Assembly: GCA_934085565.1 (NCBI GenBank)
Contig: CAKOHG010000003.1
Coordinates: 145,567-209,566 of the forward strand
Origin: an uncultured Bacilli bacterium
GTDB taxonomy: Bacteria; Bacillota_I; Bacilli_A; RF39; UBA660
Direction: 5' to 3'
DNA: 64,000 nt
The translations under genes were made by a program, and so were the position numbers. The number at the start of each line of letters is the position of its first letter. Position 1 is the first letter of the stretch. The notes below the pieces were generated by a model. The model worked only from the letters and a program-made list of their open reading frames with translations, did no database searches and was not told the DNA's origin. Below are positions 18,901 through 25,498 of this stretch, in pieces.

Positions 18901-19098
18901 ACAACTTTAACAGGACACCTTTTGTTTTATAAAAAAGAAAATGGTAGTTGGAATTTAAAGAAAGAACTTAATGCTCCTGAAAATGGAGTTACTTATTCTA
19001 ATTCTAGGTATTTATCCAATGAAGTATTACTTCCATTAACAACAAATGCCGCTTTATATAATTCTTATGCGGGTCTTTATTACATTACTTTCTCTTAG
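15913..19098 (+). CDS. Giant protein with type IV pilin-like N-terminus and Ig-like repeats
   Basis: 1061 residues. The N-terminus MKRSKEFKRKVNG/FTLIELISVVSI is a classical class III prepilin signal: Gly before the cleavage site, Phe+1, Glu+5 and a hydrophobic helix to about residue 36. A pseudopilin-like head follows (SKVTELLAKAESYSE, LMQQGLISADNESGN). Several Ig-like repeats occupy about residues 230-710, each ending in DKAGN-x-S or a close variant and paired with NPTITY or KPTISL starts. A C-terminal domain of about 350 residues is not recognised. It is normal in frame and length but far longer than pilins (usually 130-200 aa). It could be a tip adhesin or minor pilin. No prepilin peptidase or assembly ATPase lies in the window. 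Confidence 0.85.
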   Translation: MKRSKEFKRKVNGFTLIELISVVSIMAIILLIAIPAYTTITNKTKENIYQSKVTELLAKAESYSETSNVFVMDVNTLMQQGLISADNESGNLIDPRSDRKMNCDIIEVNYEGNTYKANYIENDTCLGEEELNNRYGMGYITIYDENGNEVSNNTWSQTAFENFQFRLKNESNLENLVSLTWNGEEEKTCTKEEYDDCLYQISAQLIKNITVTLNVVMNINGQEVNQKYSAHGLIDREKPTVSVDDVNNENYTTDLRKVSFVLDDRSGSGISHYAVVSDDITSCDNDGIVYQSTEDVHPTVYLDNGDYIVCAKDKVGNISDIDDKSKVHVEKVNSNNFKIKVTNSSNSNWTNKDVTLAVSWDIENIDFCAYKLNDGEYQRYNGVYDSKGFTFKPNFTGEQKTTVYFMCYDKAGNKSNEANTSVLIDTNNPTITYSIQNQTVGSNSYYKGLTLKADVKDNLSGISSIKYCQGESDCTPETTATGSFSVTLASGKNRKVCAIVVDKAGNSSGKVCSSSYNVDGVKPTISLTESSTSGENGWVKKATITGSLNDTVSGLASAKYCRSSANCTPDTTVSISNNQIVVDITNASNQKVCMNVTDKAGNTSNTACSKNYYADNTLPTVSIDVSASNGNATVTASNAKDNLSGVVSYQFRFDNGSWITNSSNKYTFTNLTDGNHTFYVRVKDKAGNYSSAPSKVVTISNGPSLTRIGDFISKNASSNDNMRNNYNLVPLNQSQIVIIDGDEVYYDNGKPKNTYYLEAQVLNVTSKSSSYGSIVKLMSEGAPLPEYNVRVDNSTIVVGGDANTRGGSVRVATLKISGNSITMPYISSTFGSAGFEREGIVGISHSLNSGTVGVYYDDSTSSKHNYAVRSYTYTSGGISSESKLSRNVNDIYYYFHDIYGAAGSVSTSQGTYARQKVFDYAGFFNGTGIVRCDDNSIYQDTQCNNKKAENKIIDVGNYSKYLGSNTQQAYFSMTALGNDKIILTIKNKTYDRNSKTTTLTGHLLFYKKENGSWNLKKELNAPENGVTYSNSRYLSNEVLLPLTTNAALYNSYAGLYYITFS

Positions 19099-19112
19099 AA
19101 ATGAGGGAAAGC

Positions 19113-19379
19113 ATGTTTATTTGTATCTATTTACTTATTTTAAATTTTATAACGTTTATTGTTTTTGGCTTAGATAAATTAAAAGCTAAAAAACATAAAT
19201 GGAGAATTAAAGTGAGTACTTTGTTAGGTTTATGCTTTTTAGGCGGATCTTTAGGTGGCTTAATAGGAATGTATACTTTTAGGCATAAGACAAAACAAAA
19301 ATATTTTACTATAGGTGTACCACTTATGTTAATAACACAAGTGGTACTTATTATTTATCTATATATTAAATTGATATAA
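19113..19379 (+). CDS. DUF1294 family small membrane protein
   Basis: 88 residues with a first helix (CIYLLILNFITFIVFGLDKLKA), then GLCFLGGSLGGLIGMYTFRHKTKQKYF, which is the signature of DUF1294, and a final helix. The function of the family is unknown. I choose ATG 19113 because GAGGGA lies immediately upstream; the in-frame ATG at 19101 has no SD. It follows the pilin-like gene by 14 bases and may be cotranscribed with it. Confidence 0.88.
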   Translation: MFICIYLLILNFITFIVFGLDKLKAKKHKWRIKVSTLLGLCFLGGSLGGLIGMYTFRHKTKQKYFTIGVPLMLITQVVLIIYLYIKLI

Positions 19380-19429
19380 ATGTTGCATTTTTAAACAAAA
19401 TAATATATTATTTAAACTATGGTGATGAT

Positions 19430-20548
19430 ATGAAAGAAGAAAATGTTGCAAAAATATTAAAAAAGATAAGAGAAAGTAAAAATTTAACACAAGATGAAGT
19501 GGCTAGTAAACTTAGTCTTGGAAGAAACGCTATCGTGAGAATCGAATCAGGTAAAAGAAAAGTAAGCGCTAGTGAACTAAGTCAATTTGAAAAGTTATAT
19601 AATATTGATCTAGAAGATTATGTTGGAACTTCTAAAAAACAAGAGATTAAAGGTATTATCTTGGCTGGTGGCACTGGTACGAGACTTTATCCTATAACAG
19701 AAGCTACCAGCAAACAGCTTGTTCCTGTTTATGATAAACCTATGATTTTTTATCCTTTAAGTGTTTTAATGGAAGCTAATATAAGAGATATTTTAATTAT
19801 TACAACGAAAGAAGATCAAGAAAACTTTAAAAGACTTCTAGGGGATGGTACTCAATTTGGTATTCATTTATCTTATATAGTGCAGCCTAAACCAAATGGT
19901 CTTGCGGAAGCTTTTATTTTAGGAGAAGAGTTTATTGGTGATGCTCCTTGTGCTATGATTTTAGGAGATAACATTTATTTTGGTAATGGTTTGGAAAAAG
20001 AACTTTCTAAAGCCATTAATAATGCCATATCAGGAGATGCTACTATTTTTGGATATAAAGTAAAAGACCCTGAAAGATTTGGTATTATGGAAATAGATGA
20101 GTACAACAATGTCTTATCTGTTGAAGAAAAACCATTGCATCCTAAAAGTGATTATGCTATCACGGGGTTATATTTCTATCCCAAAGGAGTTTCATCTATA
20201 GCTAAAATGGTAAAACCAAGTCAAAGAGGAGAACTTGAAATAACGAGTTTAAATGATTTATATTTAAAACAGAATAAATTAAAAGCAAGATTACTTGGTG
20301 ACGGTTATACTTGGTTTGATACAGGAACTTTTGAATCTTTATTAGATGCCTCTAATATGATAAGGACAATTGAAAATAACAAAGACACATTAATTTGTAG
20401 TCCTGAAATAATTGGCTTAAATCACAAGTGGTTATCTTTAGAAGAATTTTCTAAAAGAGCAATTTTATTAAATAAAAATAAATATGGTCATTGTTTAATG
20501 AAGATAGCCGAGAAAGAAATAAAAAAAGAACGTACCAATAAAAACTAA
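19430..20548 (+). CDS. XRE helix-turn-helix fused to glucose-1-phosphate thymidylyltransferase
   Basis: 372 residues in two parts. Residues 1-66 are an XRE/Cro-type HTH (LKKIRESKNLTQDEVASKLSLG, then IVRIESGKRKVSASEL). From about residue 74 comes a complete RmlA/RfbA domain: GIILAGGTGTRLYPITEATSK, LVPVYDKPMIFYPLS, LGDNIYFGNGL, VEEKPLHPKSDYAITGLYFY and YTWFDTGTFESLLDASN. The known RmlA reaction makes dTDP-glucose from dTTP and glucose-1-phosphate. The RmlA part is full length (about 298 aa) with its active-site motifs intact. No rmlB, C or D is present in the window. The fusion is in one frame with no sign of assembly error. A sugar-nucleotide-responsive regulator is an inference. Confidence 0.88.
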   Translation: MKEENVAKILKKIRESKNLTQDEVASKLSLGRNAIVRIESGKRKVSASELSQFEKLYNIDLEDYVGTSKKQEIKGIILAGGTGTRLYPITEATSKQLVPVYDKPMIFYPLSVLMEANIRDILIITTKEDQENFKRLLGDGTQFGIHLSYIVQPKPNGLAEAFILGEEFIGDAPCAMILGDNIYFGNGLEKELSKAINNAISGDATIFGYKVKDPERFGIMEIDEYNNVLSVEEKPLHPKSDYAITGLYFYPKGVSSIAKMVKPSQRGELEITSLNDLYLKQNKLKARLLGDGYTWFDTGTFESLLDASNMIRTIENNKDTLICSPEIIGLNHKWLSLEEFSKRAILLNKNKYGHCLMKIAEKEIKKERTNKN

Positions 20549-20566
20549 TAAGGAGCGAAAAATAGT

Positions 20567-20878
20567 ATGACATTACAAGAATTAGACAGATTAAGAAATT
20601 TAGTTATCAGATCAGAAATAAAGCCAACAGATTCTATAGAAGAAATGGTTTTTAAAGCATACTTAAAACATGAAAATTTAAAAGATACCGCAGATGAAAT
20701 AAATAATTTGCAAATTAAAAAGGATAATAATGACTTCATTAAAATTTCTAAAGAAACTGTTTCTGAAATTATAAAAGATAAAAATAGTGAGTATATTATA
20801 AAAGATAAAGAACTTTATGATTTTGTAGAATCAAAATTTAAAAGTAATAAGAAAAAAGCTCAAAAAAGATGGGGATAA
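20567..20878 (+). CDS. Hypothetical charged helical protein, 103 aa
   Basis: It follows the HTH-RmlA fusion by 18 bases with SD AAGGAG, so it is probably cotranscribed. The sequence is Lys/Glu/Asp-rich with predicted long helices (MTLQELDRLRNLVIRSEIKP, DTADEINNLQIKKDNNDFIK), ends KKKAQKRWG, and has no membrane segment or Cys. I recognise no family. As the only companion of the fusion it could be a modulator of it, but nothing in the sequence proves that. Confidence 0.65.
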   Translation: MTLQELDRLRNLVIRSEIKPTDSIEEMVFKAYLKHENLKDTADEINNLQIKKDNNDFIKISKETVSEIIKDKNSEYIIKDKELYDFVESKFKSNKKKAQKRWG

Positions 20879-20906
20879 ATACAATAAAATGCTATTTTTT
20901 CTTGTT

Positions 20907-20935
20907 TTGCATTTTTATATGACTCATGATATAAT
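20907..20935 (+). promoter_or_regulatory. Promoter of the RDD protein gene
   Basis: TTGCAT (20907-20912), a 17-base spacer and TATAAT (20930-20935), 28 bases before ATG 20963 with SD GGAGGG. Confidence 0.75.
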
Positions 20936-20962
20936 TTTCATGTTGTTATGGAGGGATAAAAA

Positions 20963-21682
20963 ATGCAAACAACAGACCGTTTGTTAAATAGTACGTTTTT
21001 TAAAAGAGTAGGAGCTTATGTTTTAGATATTTTAATTGTATCTTTGGTAGTTTATTTATTATCATTTATACCATTTTTAAATCCAAATCATAATGCTTAT
21101 ACAGAAAAATATAATGAACTTTTAAATTTGCAACAACAATATACAAATAATGAAATTAGTACGGAAGATTATGAAACAGCTTTTAAACCAATTGCTTATG
21201 AAATACATCGTTTAGAAACTAATTATGTTGTCATTGATCTTGTCGTTGTCTTATTATATTTTGCCGTTTTACAGTATTTTTGCAAAGGCCAAACGATTGG
21301 TAAAAAGTTATTTCAAATAAGAGTCGTAAGTAATGATAAAACACCTTTAACAATCGTTAATTTCTTATTAAGAAGTATTGTTCTTAATAATGTACTTATT
21401 TCTGTTATTTTACAATGTGTGATTCATTTTATGAATAGTGAAAATTATTTTAGTGTTTATCAAAATGTAAATCTTGTTGGTAATATTATTACTTATATTA
21501 TTATCTTTATGGTTATTGTCAGAAATGATGGTCGTGGCTTACATGATTATATTGCTAATACAAAAGTTATTTTAGATAATACTCCGGCTATTGAAAGAAG
21601 AAGAGCGAAAGAAGAAAAAATATTAGATTTAGAAGCTAAAGAAGTTAAAAAGGATACTAAGAAGAAAAAGTCTATAAATTGA
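20963..21682 (+). CDS. RDD family membrane protein
   Basis: 239 residues. RDD hallmarks: FFKRVGAYVLDILIVSLVVYLL at the N-terminus (Arg and Asp in helix 1), FCKGQTIGKKLFQIRVVS in the middle, and RNDGRGLHDYIANTKVI near the C-terminus. It has four or so membrane helices and a charged C-terminal tail. RDD proteins are membrane proteins of mostly unknown, sometimes transport-related, function. The last codons were altered by the IS insertion: without it the frame would read KKKKS-stop within the old terminator stem, and now it ends KKKKSIN. Confidence 0.88.
   Translation: MQTTDRLLNSTFFKRVGAYVLDILIVSLVVYLLSFIPFLNPNHNAYTEKYNELLNLQQQYTNNEISTEDYETAFKPIAYEIHRLETNYVVIDLVVVLLYFAVLQYFCKGQTIGKKLFQIRVVSNDKTPLTIVNFLLRSIVLNNVLISVILQCVIHFMNSENYFSVYQNVNLVGNIITYIIIFMVIVRNDGRGLHDYIANTKVILDNTPAIERRRAKEEKILDLEAKEVKKDTKKKKSIN
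21658..21673 (+). repeat. Left copy of 16-bp target duplication of the IS30-type element
   Basis: TAAGAAGAAAAAGTCT at 21658-21673 recurs exactly at 22875-22890 on the other side of the element. Preceded by AC, it is the 5' part of a former terminator hairpin ACTAAGA...TCTTAGT. Confidence 0.85.
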
Positions 21683-21697
21683 AAAGTTAAGTGTCCG
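21674..21697 (+). repeat. Left terminal inverted repeat of the IS
   Basis: The 24 bases begin ATAAATTGAAAAGT and end TAAGTGTCCG. They match the reverse complement of the right end at 20 of 24 positions. Confidence 0.8.
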
Positions 21698-21774
21698 ATT
21701 GGGGCATAAAAAAAGACACATAGAATTACCTATGATACAATGTAAGTGCGAACTAACATTGGAGGTAATGAACT

Positions 21775-22821
21775 ATGTGTCTTTTAAATTATAACAAAAA
21801 AGCGAAGAAATATAAACATATAACCTACTCTGAAAGAACTATGATAGAAACTTGGTATAATTCGGATAAAAAGAGTAAAAAAGAAATAGCAGAATTATTA
21901 CATAAAAGCGAAAGGACAATTAGAAGAGAAATAAATCGTGGACTAATTACGATTAGAAATTATGATTGGACAGAGGGTATAGAATATAGTGCAAGGGTAG
22001 CCCAAGATAAATATGAATATGGTATGACAAGTAAAGGTCCAGCGTTAAAATTAGATCAAGATATAAAATTGGTGGAACATATTGAAAATGAAATACTATG
22101 TAATAAAAAGTCACCTGAGGTAGTAGCTATACAGTTGAAGGATAATGGTTTTGATATAAAAATAAGTGGAAAGACCATAAGAAATGCAATAAAAAGCGGC
22201 TTAATATTTGAAAAAATACAAAATGGGAAAATAATATATAAAAAGGAATACAATAACAAGAATAAGGAAAAACGAGTATCTAAAATGATACCAGCTGAGA
22301 AAAGTATTGAACATAGACCAAAAGAAGCGAATACAAGGAAAGAATATGGGCATTGGGAAGGAGATTTAGTTGTAGGTAAGCAAGGAACCAAAGTGGTTTT
22401 ATTTACATTAACAGAAAGAAAAACCAGACAGGAAATAATAATGAAACTTCCAAATAAAGAAACGAAGACAATAGCAAAAGCAATTGATAAAATAGAAAGA
22501 AGATATCAAGGGAAGTTTTATGAAGTTTTTAAAAGTATAACATTTGATAATGGAGTTGAATTCATGGGATTTGAGGGCATAGAAAAATCCTGCTTGAGGA
22601 AAAAGAATAGAACAGAAGTATATTATGCTCATCCTTATTGTTCTGGTGAGAGAGGAACAAATGAAAATAATAATAGATTAATAAGAAGATGGATTCCAAA
22701 AGGAACAGATATAACGAATATAAAAGTATCATTTATAAAGCAAATTGAAGATTGGATAAATAACTATCCAAGATTAATATTTGGATATAAAAGTTCAAAT
22801 ATGTTATTATTAGAAATATAG
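21775..22821 (+). CDS. IS30 family DDE transposase
   Basis: 348 residues. The N-terminal HTH region contains YKHITYSERTMIETWYNSDKK and IAELLHKSERTIRREINRG, the standard IS30 start. The catalytic core has HWEGDLVVG (Asp197), ITFDNGVEF (Asp258) and ERGTNENNNRLIRRW (Glu297). This is the DDE triad, with the Asn-rich context after Glu typical of the family. It starts at ATG 21775 with GGAGG at 21761-21765 and ends 53 bases before the right end of the element. The frame is uninterrupted, so the element may still be active. Confidence 0.95.
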   Translation: MCLLNYNKKAKKYKHITYSERTMIETWYNSDKKSKKEIAELLHKSERTIRREINRGLITIRNYDWTEGIEYSARVAQDKYEYGMTSKGPALKLDQDIKLVEHIENEILCNKKSPEVVAIQLKDNGFDIKISGKTIRNAIKSGLIFEKIQNGKIIYKKEYNNKNKEKRVSKMIPAEKSIEHRPKEANTRKEYGHWEGDLVVGKQGTKVVLFTLTERKTRQEIIMKLPNKETKTIAKAIDKIERRYQGKFYEVFKSITFDNGVEFMGFEGIEKSCLRKKNRTEVYYAHPYCSGERGTNENNNRLIRRWIPKGTDITNIKVSFIKQIEDWINNYPRLIFGYKSSNMLLLEI

Positions 22822-22849
22822 ATTAGCACTTATGAGGTAATTCAATGTG

Positions 22850-22873
22850 CGGACACTTATTATTTCCATTTAT
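22850..22873 (-). repeat. Right terminal inverted repeat of the IS
   Basis: On the minus strand it reads ATAAATGGAAATAA followed by TAAGTGTCCG, the partner of the left repeat. One extra base (A at 22874) separates it from the target duplication. Confidence 0.8.
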
Positions 22874-22874
22874 A

Positions 22875-22890
22875 TAAGAAGAAAAAGTCT
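22875..22890 (+). repeat. Right copy of 16-bp target duplication
   Basis: An exact copy of 21658-21673. Here it is still followed by TAGTATTTTTTTT, so a shortened hairpin TAAGA/TCTTA with its T tract (to about 22903) survives and may still work as a terminator before lemA. Confidence 0.82.
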
Positions 22891-22943
22891 TAGTATTTTT
22901 TTTGATTTTTATGTGATATGATTATGGTAAGGAGAGATGGTAA

Positions 22944-23510
22944 ATGAAGAAAAGTTCAATTGTTTTAATTGTCATTGGTGTTGTCATTGTTTTATTTGGA
23001 AGCATTTTGATTGGTTCTTATAATAAAATGGTTACAAGTAAAGAAAATGTGACAACAGCTTATAGTAACTTAGATGTTATGTTAGAAAGAAGAGCGGATT
23101 TAATTCCTAATCTTGTTAATACGGTTAAAGGATATACGTCTCACGAAAATGAAATAATTGATAAAATTACGAAAGCAAGAGAAAACTTAGTTAATGCGAG
23201 TAATATTGATGATAAAGCCAAAGCTAATGATGAGTTAACAAGTAGTTTAAACGCTTTATTAGTAGTTGTCGAAAATTATCCGGATTTAAAATCAAGTGCT
23301 AATTTTACTCAGTTATCAGATGAACTAGCGGGTACCGAAAATCGTATTTCAACAGCCAGACGTGATTACAATAATACGGTTAAAGAATATAACTTATTAA
23401 TAAAGAAATTTCCTACTAATCTTTTAGCCGGTGTATTTGGTTTTAGTGAAGAAAAATATTTTGAAGCCGATGAACAAAAAAAGGATGTTCCAAATGTTAG
23501 CTTCGATTAA
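22944..23510 (+). CDS. lemA: LemA family protein
   Basis: 188 residues with an N-terminal membrane anchor (VLIVIGVVIVLFGSILIG, about residues 5-24). The LemA core follows: YNKMVTSKENVTTAYSNLDVMLERRADLIPNLVNTVKGY, given here as SNLDVMLERRADLIPNLV, then ARRDYNNTVKEYNLLIKKFPTNLLA and GFSEEKYFEAD near the end. LemA proteins have an N-out short segment and a helical cytoplasmic or external bundle of unknown biochemical role. The gene is followed by an overlapping TPM-domain gene, a very common pairing in Firmicutes. Confidence 0.95.
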   Translation: MKKSSIVLIVIGVVIVLFGSILIGSYNKMVTSKENVTTAYSNLDVMLERRADLIPNLVNTVKGYTSHENEIIDKITKARENLVNASNIDDKAKANDELTSSLNALLVVVENYPDLKSSANFTQLSDELAGTENRISTARRDYNNTVKEYNLLIKKFPTNLLAGVFGFSEEKYFEADEQKKDVPNVSFD

Positions 23511-24213
23511 AAAAGGAGCTTTGCTTCTTTTTTTAGTATTTTTTCCCTTTCAAGTTTTTGCATTAGTAAGTCCTACCAGTAGTTTTTATGTCAATGATTA
23601 TGCCAATGTACTAAGTAGTGATACCAAAAATTATATTGTTAAAATGTCTTCTTTATTAGATAGTAAAACGAAAGCCCAAATCGTCGTCGTTACCGTAAAT
23701 GATTTAGAAGGTAGTGATATTGAAACTTACGCGACAGATTTATTTAGAAGTTTTGGTATTGGTGATAAAACAGAAAATAATGGAATATTAATTCTACTTA
23801 GTAAAGAGGATAGGAAAGTTAAAATTGAAGTTGGGTATGGCTTAGAAGGGGATATTCCTGATGGTAAAGCCGGACGTATTTTAGATAATTATATGGTGAA
23901 TTATTTAAAAGAAGATAATTATGATGAAGGTATTAAAAATGGCTATAATAAAATATTAGAAATTTTATGTGAAAAATACAACGTTACTTTAGATGGTCAA
24001 GAAACGCCCACAGAAGAAAAGATAAATCCTTTTGAAACAGTTGTTAGTATTATTTTCTTTTTATTTCTTTTATATTTTATGATGCGTTTTCCAGGATTTT
24101 GGTGGTTTTCTTCCGGTGGTCGTAACTTTAGGAGTGGTAGTTCATTTAGAAGTGGTGGTTTTTCTGGTGGCGGTGGTTCATCAGGTGGAGGCGGCGCTTC
24201 CCGTGGTTTTTAG
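23494..24213 (+). CDS. TPM domain membrane protein (YgcG-like)
   Basis: 239 residues with a signal peptide (MLASIKKGALLLFLVFFPFQVFA). The TPM domain spans about residues 25-165 (YVNDYANVLSSDT, QIVVVTVNDLEGSDIETYA, NGILILLSKEDRKVKIEVGYGLEG, DGKAGRILD). A membrane helix follows (VVSIIFFLFLLYFMMRF), then a Gly/Ser-rich tail (GGFSGGGGSSGGGG). ATG 23494 is chosen because the signal peptide begins there and AAAGG at 23480-23484 is a usable SD; the gene overlaps lemA by 17 bases. The pair probably acts together at the membrane. Confidence 0.9.
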   Translation: MLASIKKGALLLFLVFFPFQVFALVSPTSSFYVNDYANVLSSDTKNYIVKMSSLLDSKTKAQIVVVTVNDLEGSDIETYATDLFRSFGIGDKTENNGILILLSKEDRKVKIEVGYGLEGDIPDGKAGRILDNYMVNYLKEDNYDEGIKNGYNKILEILCEKYNVTLDGQETPTEEKINPFETVVSIIFFLFLLYFMMRFPGFWWFSSGGRNFRSGSSFRSGGFSGGGGSSGGGGASRGF

Positions 24214-24225
24214 AAAGGATAACAT

Positions 24226-25206
24226 ATGATAAATTTTACAAATGAAAATATTCAAAAAGAATTAACAAAAAAGAAAAGAAATGTTTTAGTTAGTTTAGGC
24301 TGTGCGATTGTCTTTATTATTTTAATTGTTTTATTTAGTGTTTTAGAAGGAAATGAACAAGAAGTTAATTTGACAGAAGAAACTGGCTCAAGCACTAAGG
24401 CTAGTTTAGAAGTTTTTACTTCGCCGATAAATTTTGCCTATTATGAAAATGAAGACAGTGCCTTTTATATGGTTTATGCAACAAAAGATAGAGAAAGAAA
24501 CTTATTAGCCATTATTAAAATGAACGAAAGTGACTATGAAAGTCTTACAGATGTTTCTTTAGAAAATCCTAAAACAATACATGGTGTAACTGCAAATGTG
24601 CCAAGTGACATTAAAAATCTAGCTATGGAAACTTTAAAAGATGCAGATTTAGCGGTTGATAATTTTACAGATGGTTTTTATCCCGTTTATTTAGATTTAA
24701 CTGGTGAAAAAGTATCTTTAATGGGAACCATGGTTACTGTAAATGTTATTTTCTTAGTTGTTGCTTTAATTTGTTTATTTCTTACAATATTTGTAAAAAG
24801 TAAATATCTTAAAAGTTTAAAAAAATACTCTAAAGAGGAAATACAAGCTTTAGATAAAGAAATGAATGATAAAAATTCTTTATATTATGAAAGTGCGCAT
24901 TTATATTTAACAAATAAAAATATTATTGATTTAACAAGAAGTATTAAAGTGATTCCTTATGAAGATATTGTTTGGTTTTATTCTTATGAAATTAGACAAA
25001 GAGGAATTAAAACAGCTAGAAGTATTATTTTAAAAATGAAAAATGGCAAAAGCCTTTCTATTGCATATTTAGCTTCTATAGGTAAGAAAAATAATCAAAC
25101 TTATGAAGAAATCTTTAAAATGATTGAACAGCATTGTCCACATGCTTTAGTAGGCTATAATAAAGAAAATGAAGAAAAGTTTAAAAGTCTTAATTTAAAA
25201 TCTTAA
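24226..25206 (+). CDS. Membrane protein of unknown function, 326 aa
   Basis: One membrane helix lies near residues 20-42, followed by an external region of about 140 residues and a second helix near 170-190 (MVTVNVIFLVVALICLFLTIF). A cytoplasmic C-terminal domain follows in which YLTNKNIIDLTRSIKVIPYEDIVWFYSYEI looks PH-like. I do not recognise the family with certainty. It follows the TPM gene by 12 bases with SD AAAGGA and probably belongs to the lemA-TPM operon. Its 3' end overlaps the convergent YolD-like gene by 17 bases. Confidence 0.78.
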   Translation: MINFTNENIQKELTKKKRNVLVSLGCAIVFIILIVLFSVLEGNEQEVNLTEETGSSTKASLEVFTSPINFAYYENEDSAFYMVYATKDRERNLLAIIKMNESDYESLTDVSLENPKTIHGVTANVPSDIKNLAMETLKDADLAVDNFTDGFYPVYLDLTGEKVSLMGTMVTVNVIFLVVALICLFLTIFVKSKYLKSLKKYSKEEIQALDKEMNDKNSLYYESAHLYLTNKNIIDLTRSIKVIPYEDIVWFYSYEIRQRGIKTARSIILKMKNGKSLSIAYLASIGKKNNQTYEEIFKMIEQHCPHALVGYNKENEEKFKSLNLKS

Positions 25207-25498
25207 TGATTTGGTCAAAGTATAAATAAGTCTTATCTTTAAAATAAATTTTAGGAGGAACAAGTTTTACAACAGTTCCTTTTTTTTGATAGAAATATCC
25301 TTCACGGTAGAAGATAAGAATGATAATTTCCCCACTGTGAAAAAAGTTTAAAAGTTTGGTTTCAATATCCATTTTTTCATCTTCACTTAAAAGAGGTTTT
25401 TCATGGTAACTTCTTTTTCTATTTAATTCACTTAAAACTTCTTTTGTTTTGTAAAGAGATTCAAAAGCATGCCATTTAGTATCTTCTAATCTAGACAT
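25190..25498 (-). CDS. YolD-like protein
   Basis: 102 residues: MSRLEDTKWHAFESLYKTKE, then a beta-rich part IIILIFYREGYFYQKKGTVVKLVPP and IYFKDKTYLYFDQIIKI. This matches the YolD-like family, small proteins almost always encoded next to UvrX-type Y-family polymerases and thought to act with them. The ATG lies just before the polymerase stop, overlapping it by 8 bases, so the two are coupled. Its stop overlaps the convergent membrane-protein gene. Confidence 0.85.
   Translation of the reverse strand: MSRLEDTKWHAFESLYKTKEVLSELNRKRSYHEKPLLSEDEKMDIETKLLNFFHSGEIIILIFYREGYFYQKKGTVVKLVPPKIYFKDKTYLYFDQIIKILN

Larger units (their letters stand above)
21674..22874 (+). mobile_element. IS30 family insertion sequence, IS1630-like behaviour, 1201 bp
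   Basis: One transposase gene lies between imperfect 24-bp terminal inverted repeats at 21674-21697 and 22850-22873 (20 of 24 positions match; shared core TAAGTGTCCG). A second inverted match, ACATAGAATTACCT on the left and ACATTGAATTACCT on the right, lies inward at 21718-21731 and 22835-22848. The element is flanked by an exact 16-bp direct repeat and sits in the terminator of the RDD gene. A long, variable duplication within inverted-repeat targets is the published behaviour of IS1630 from Mycoplasma fermentans, an IS30 family member. The element looks intact. Confidence 0.88.
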
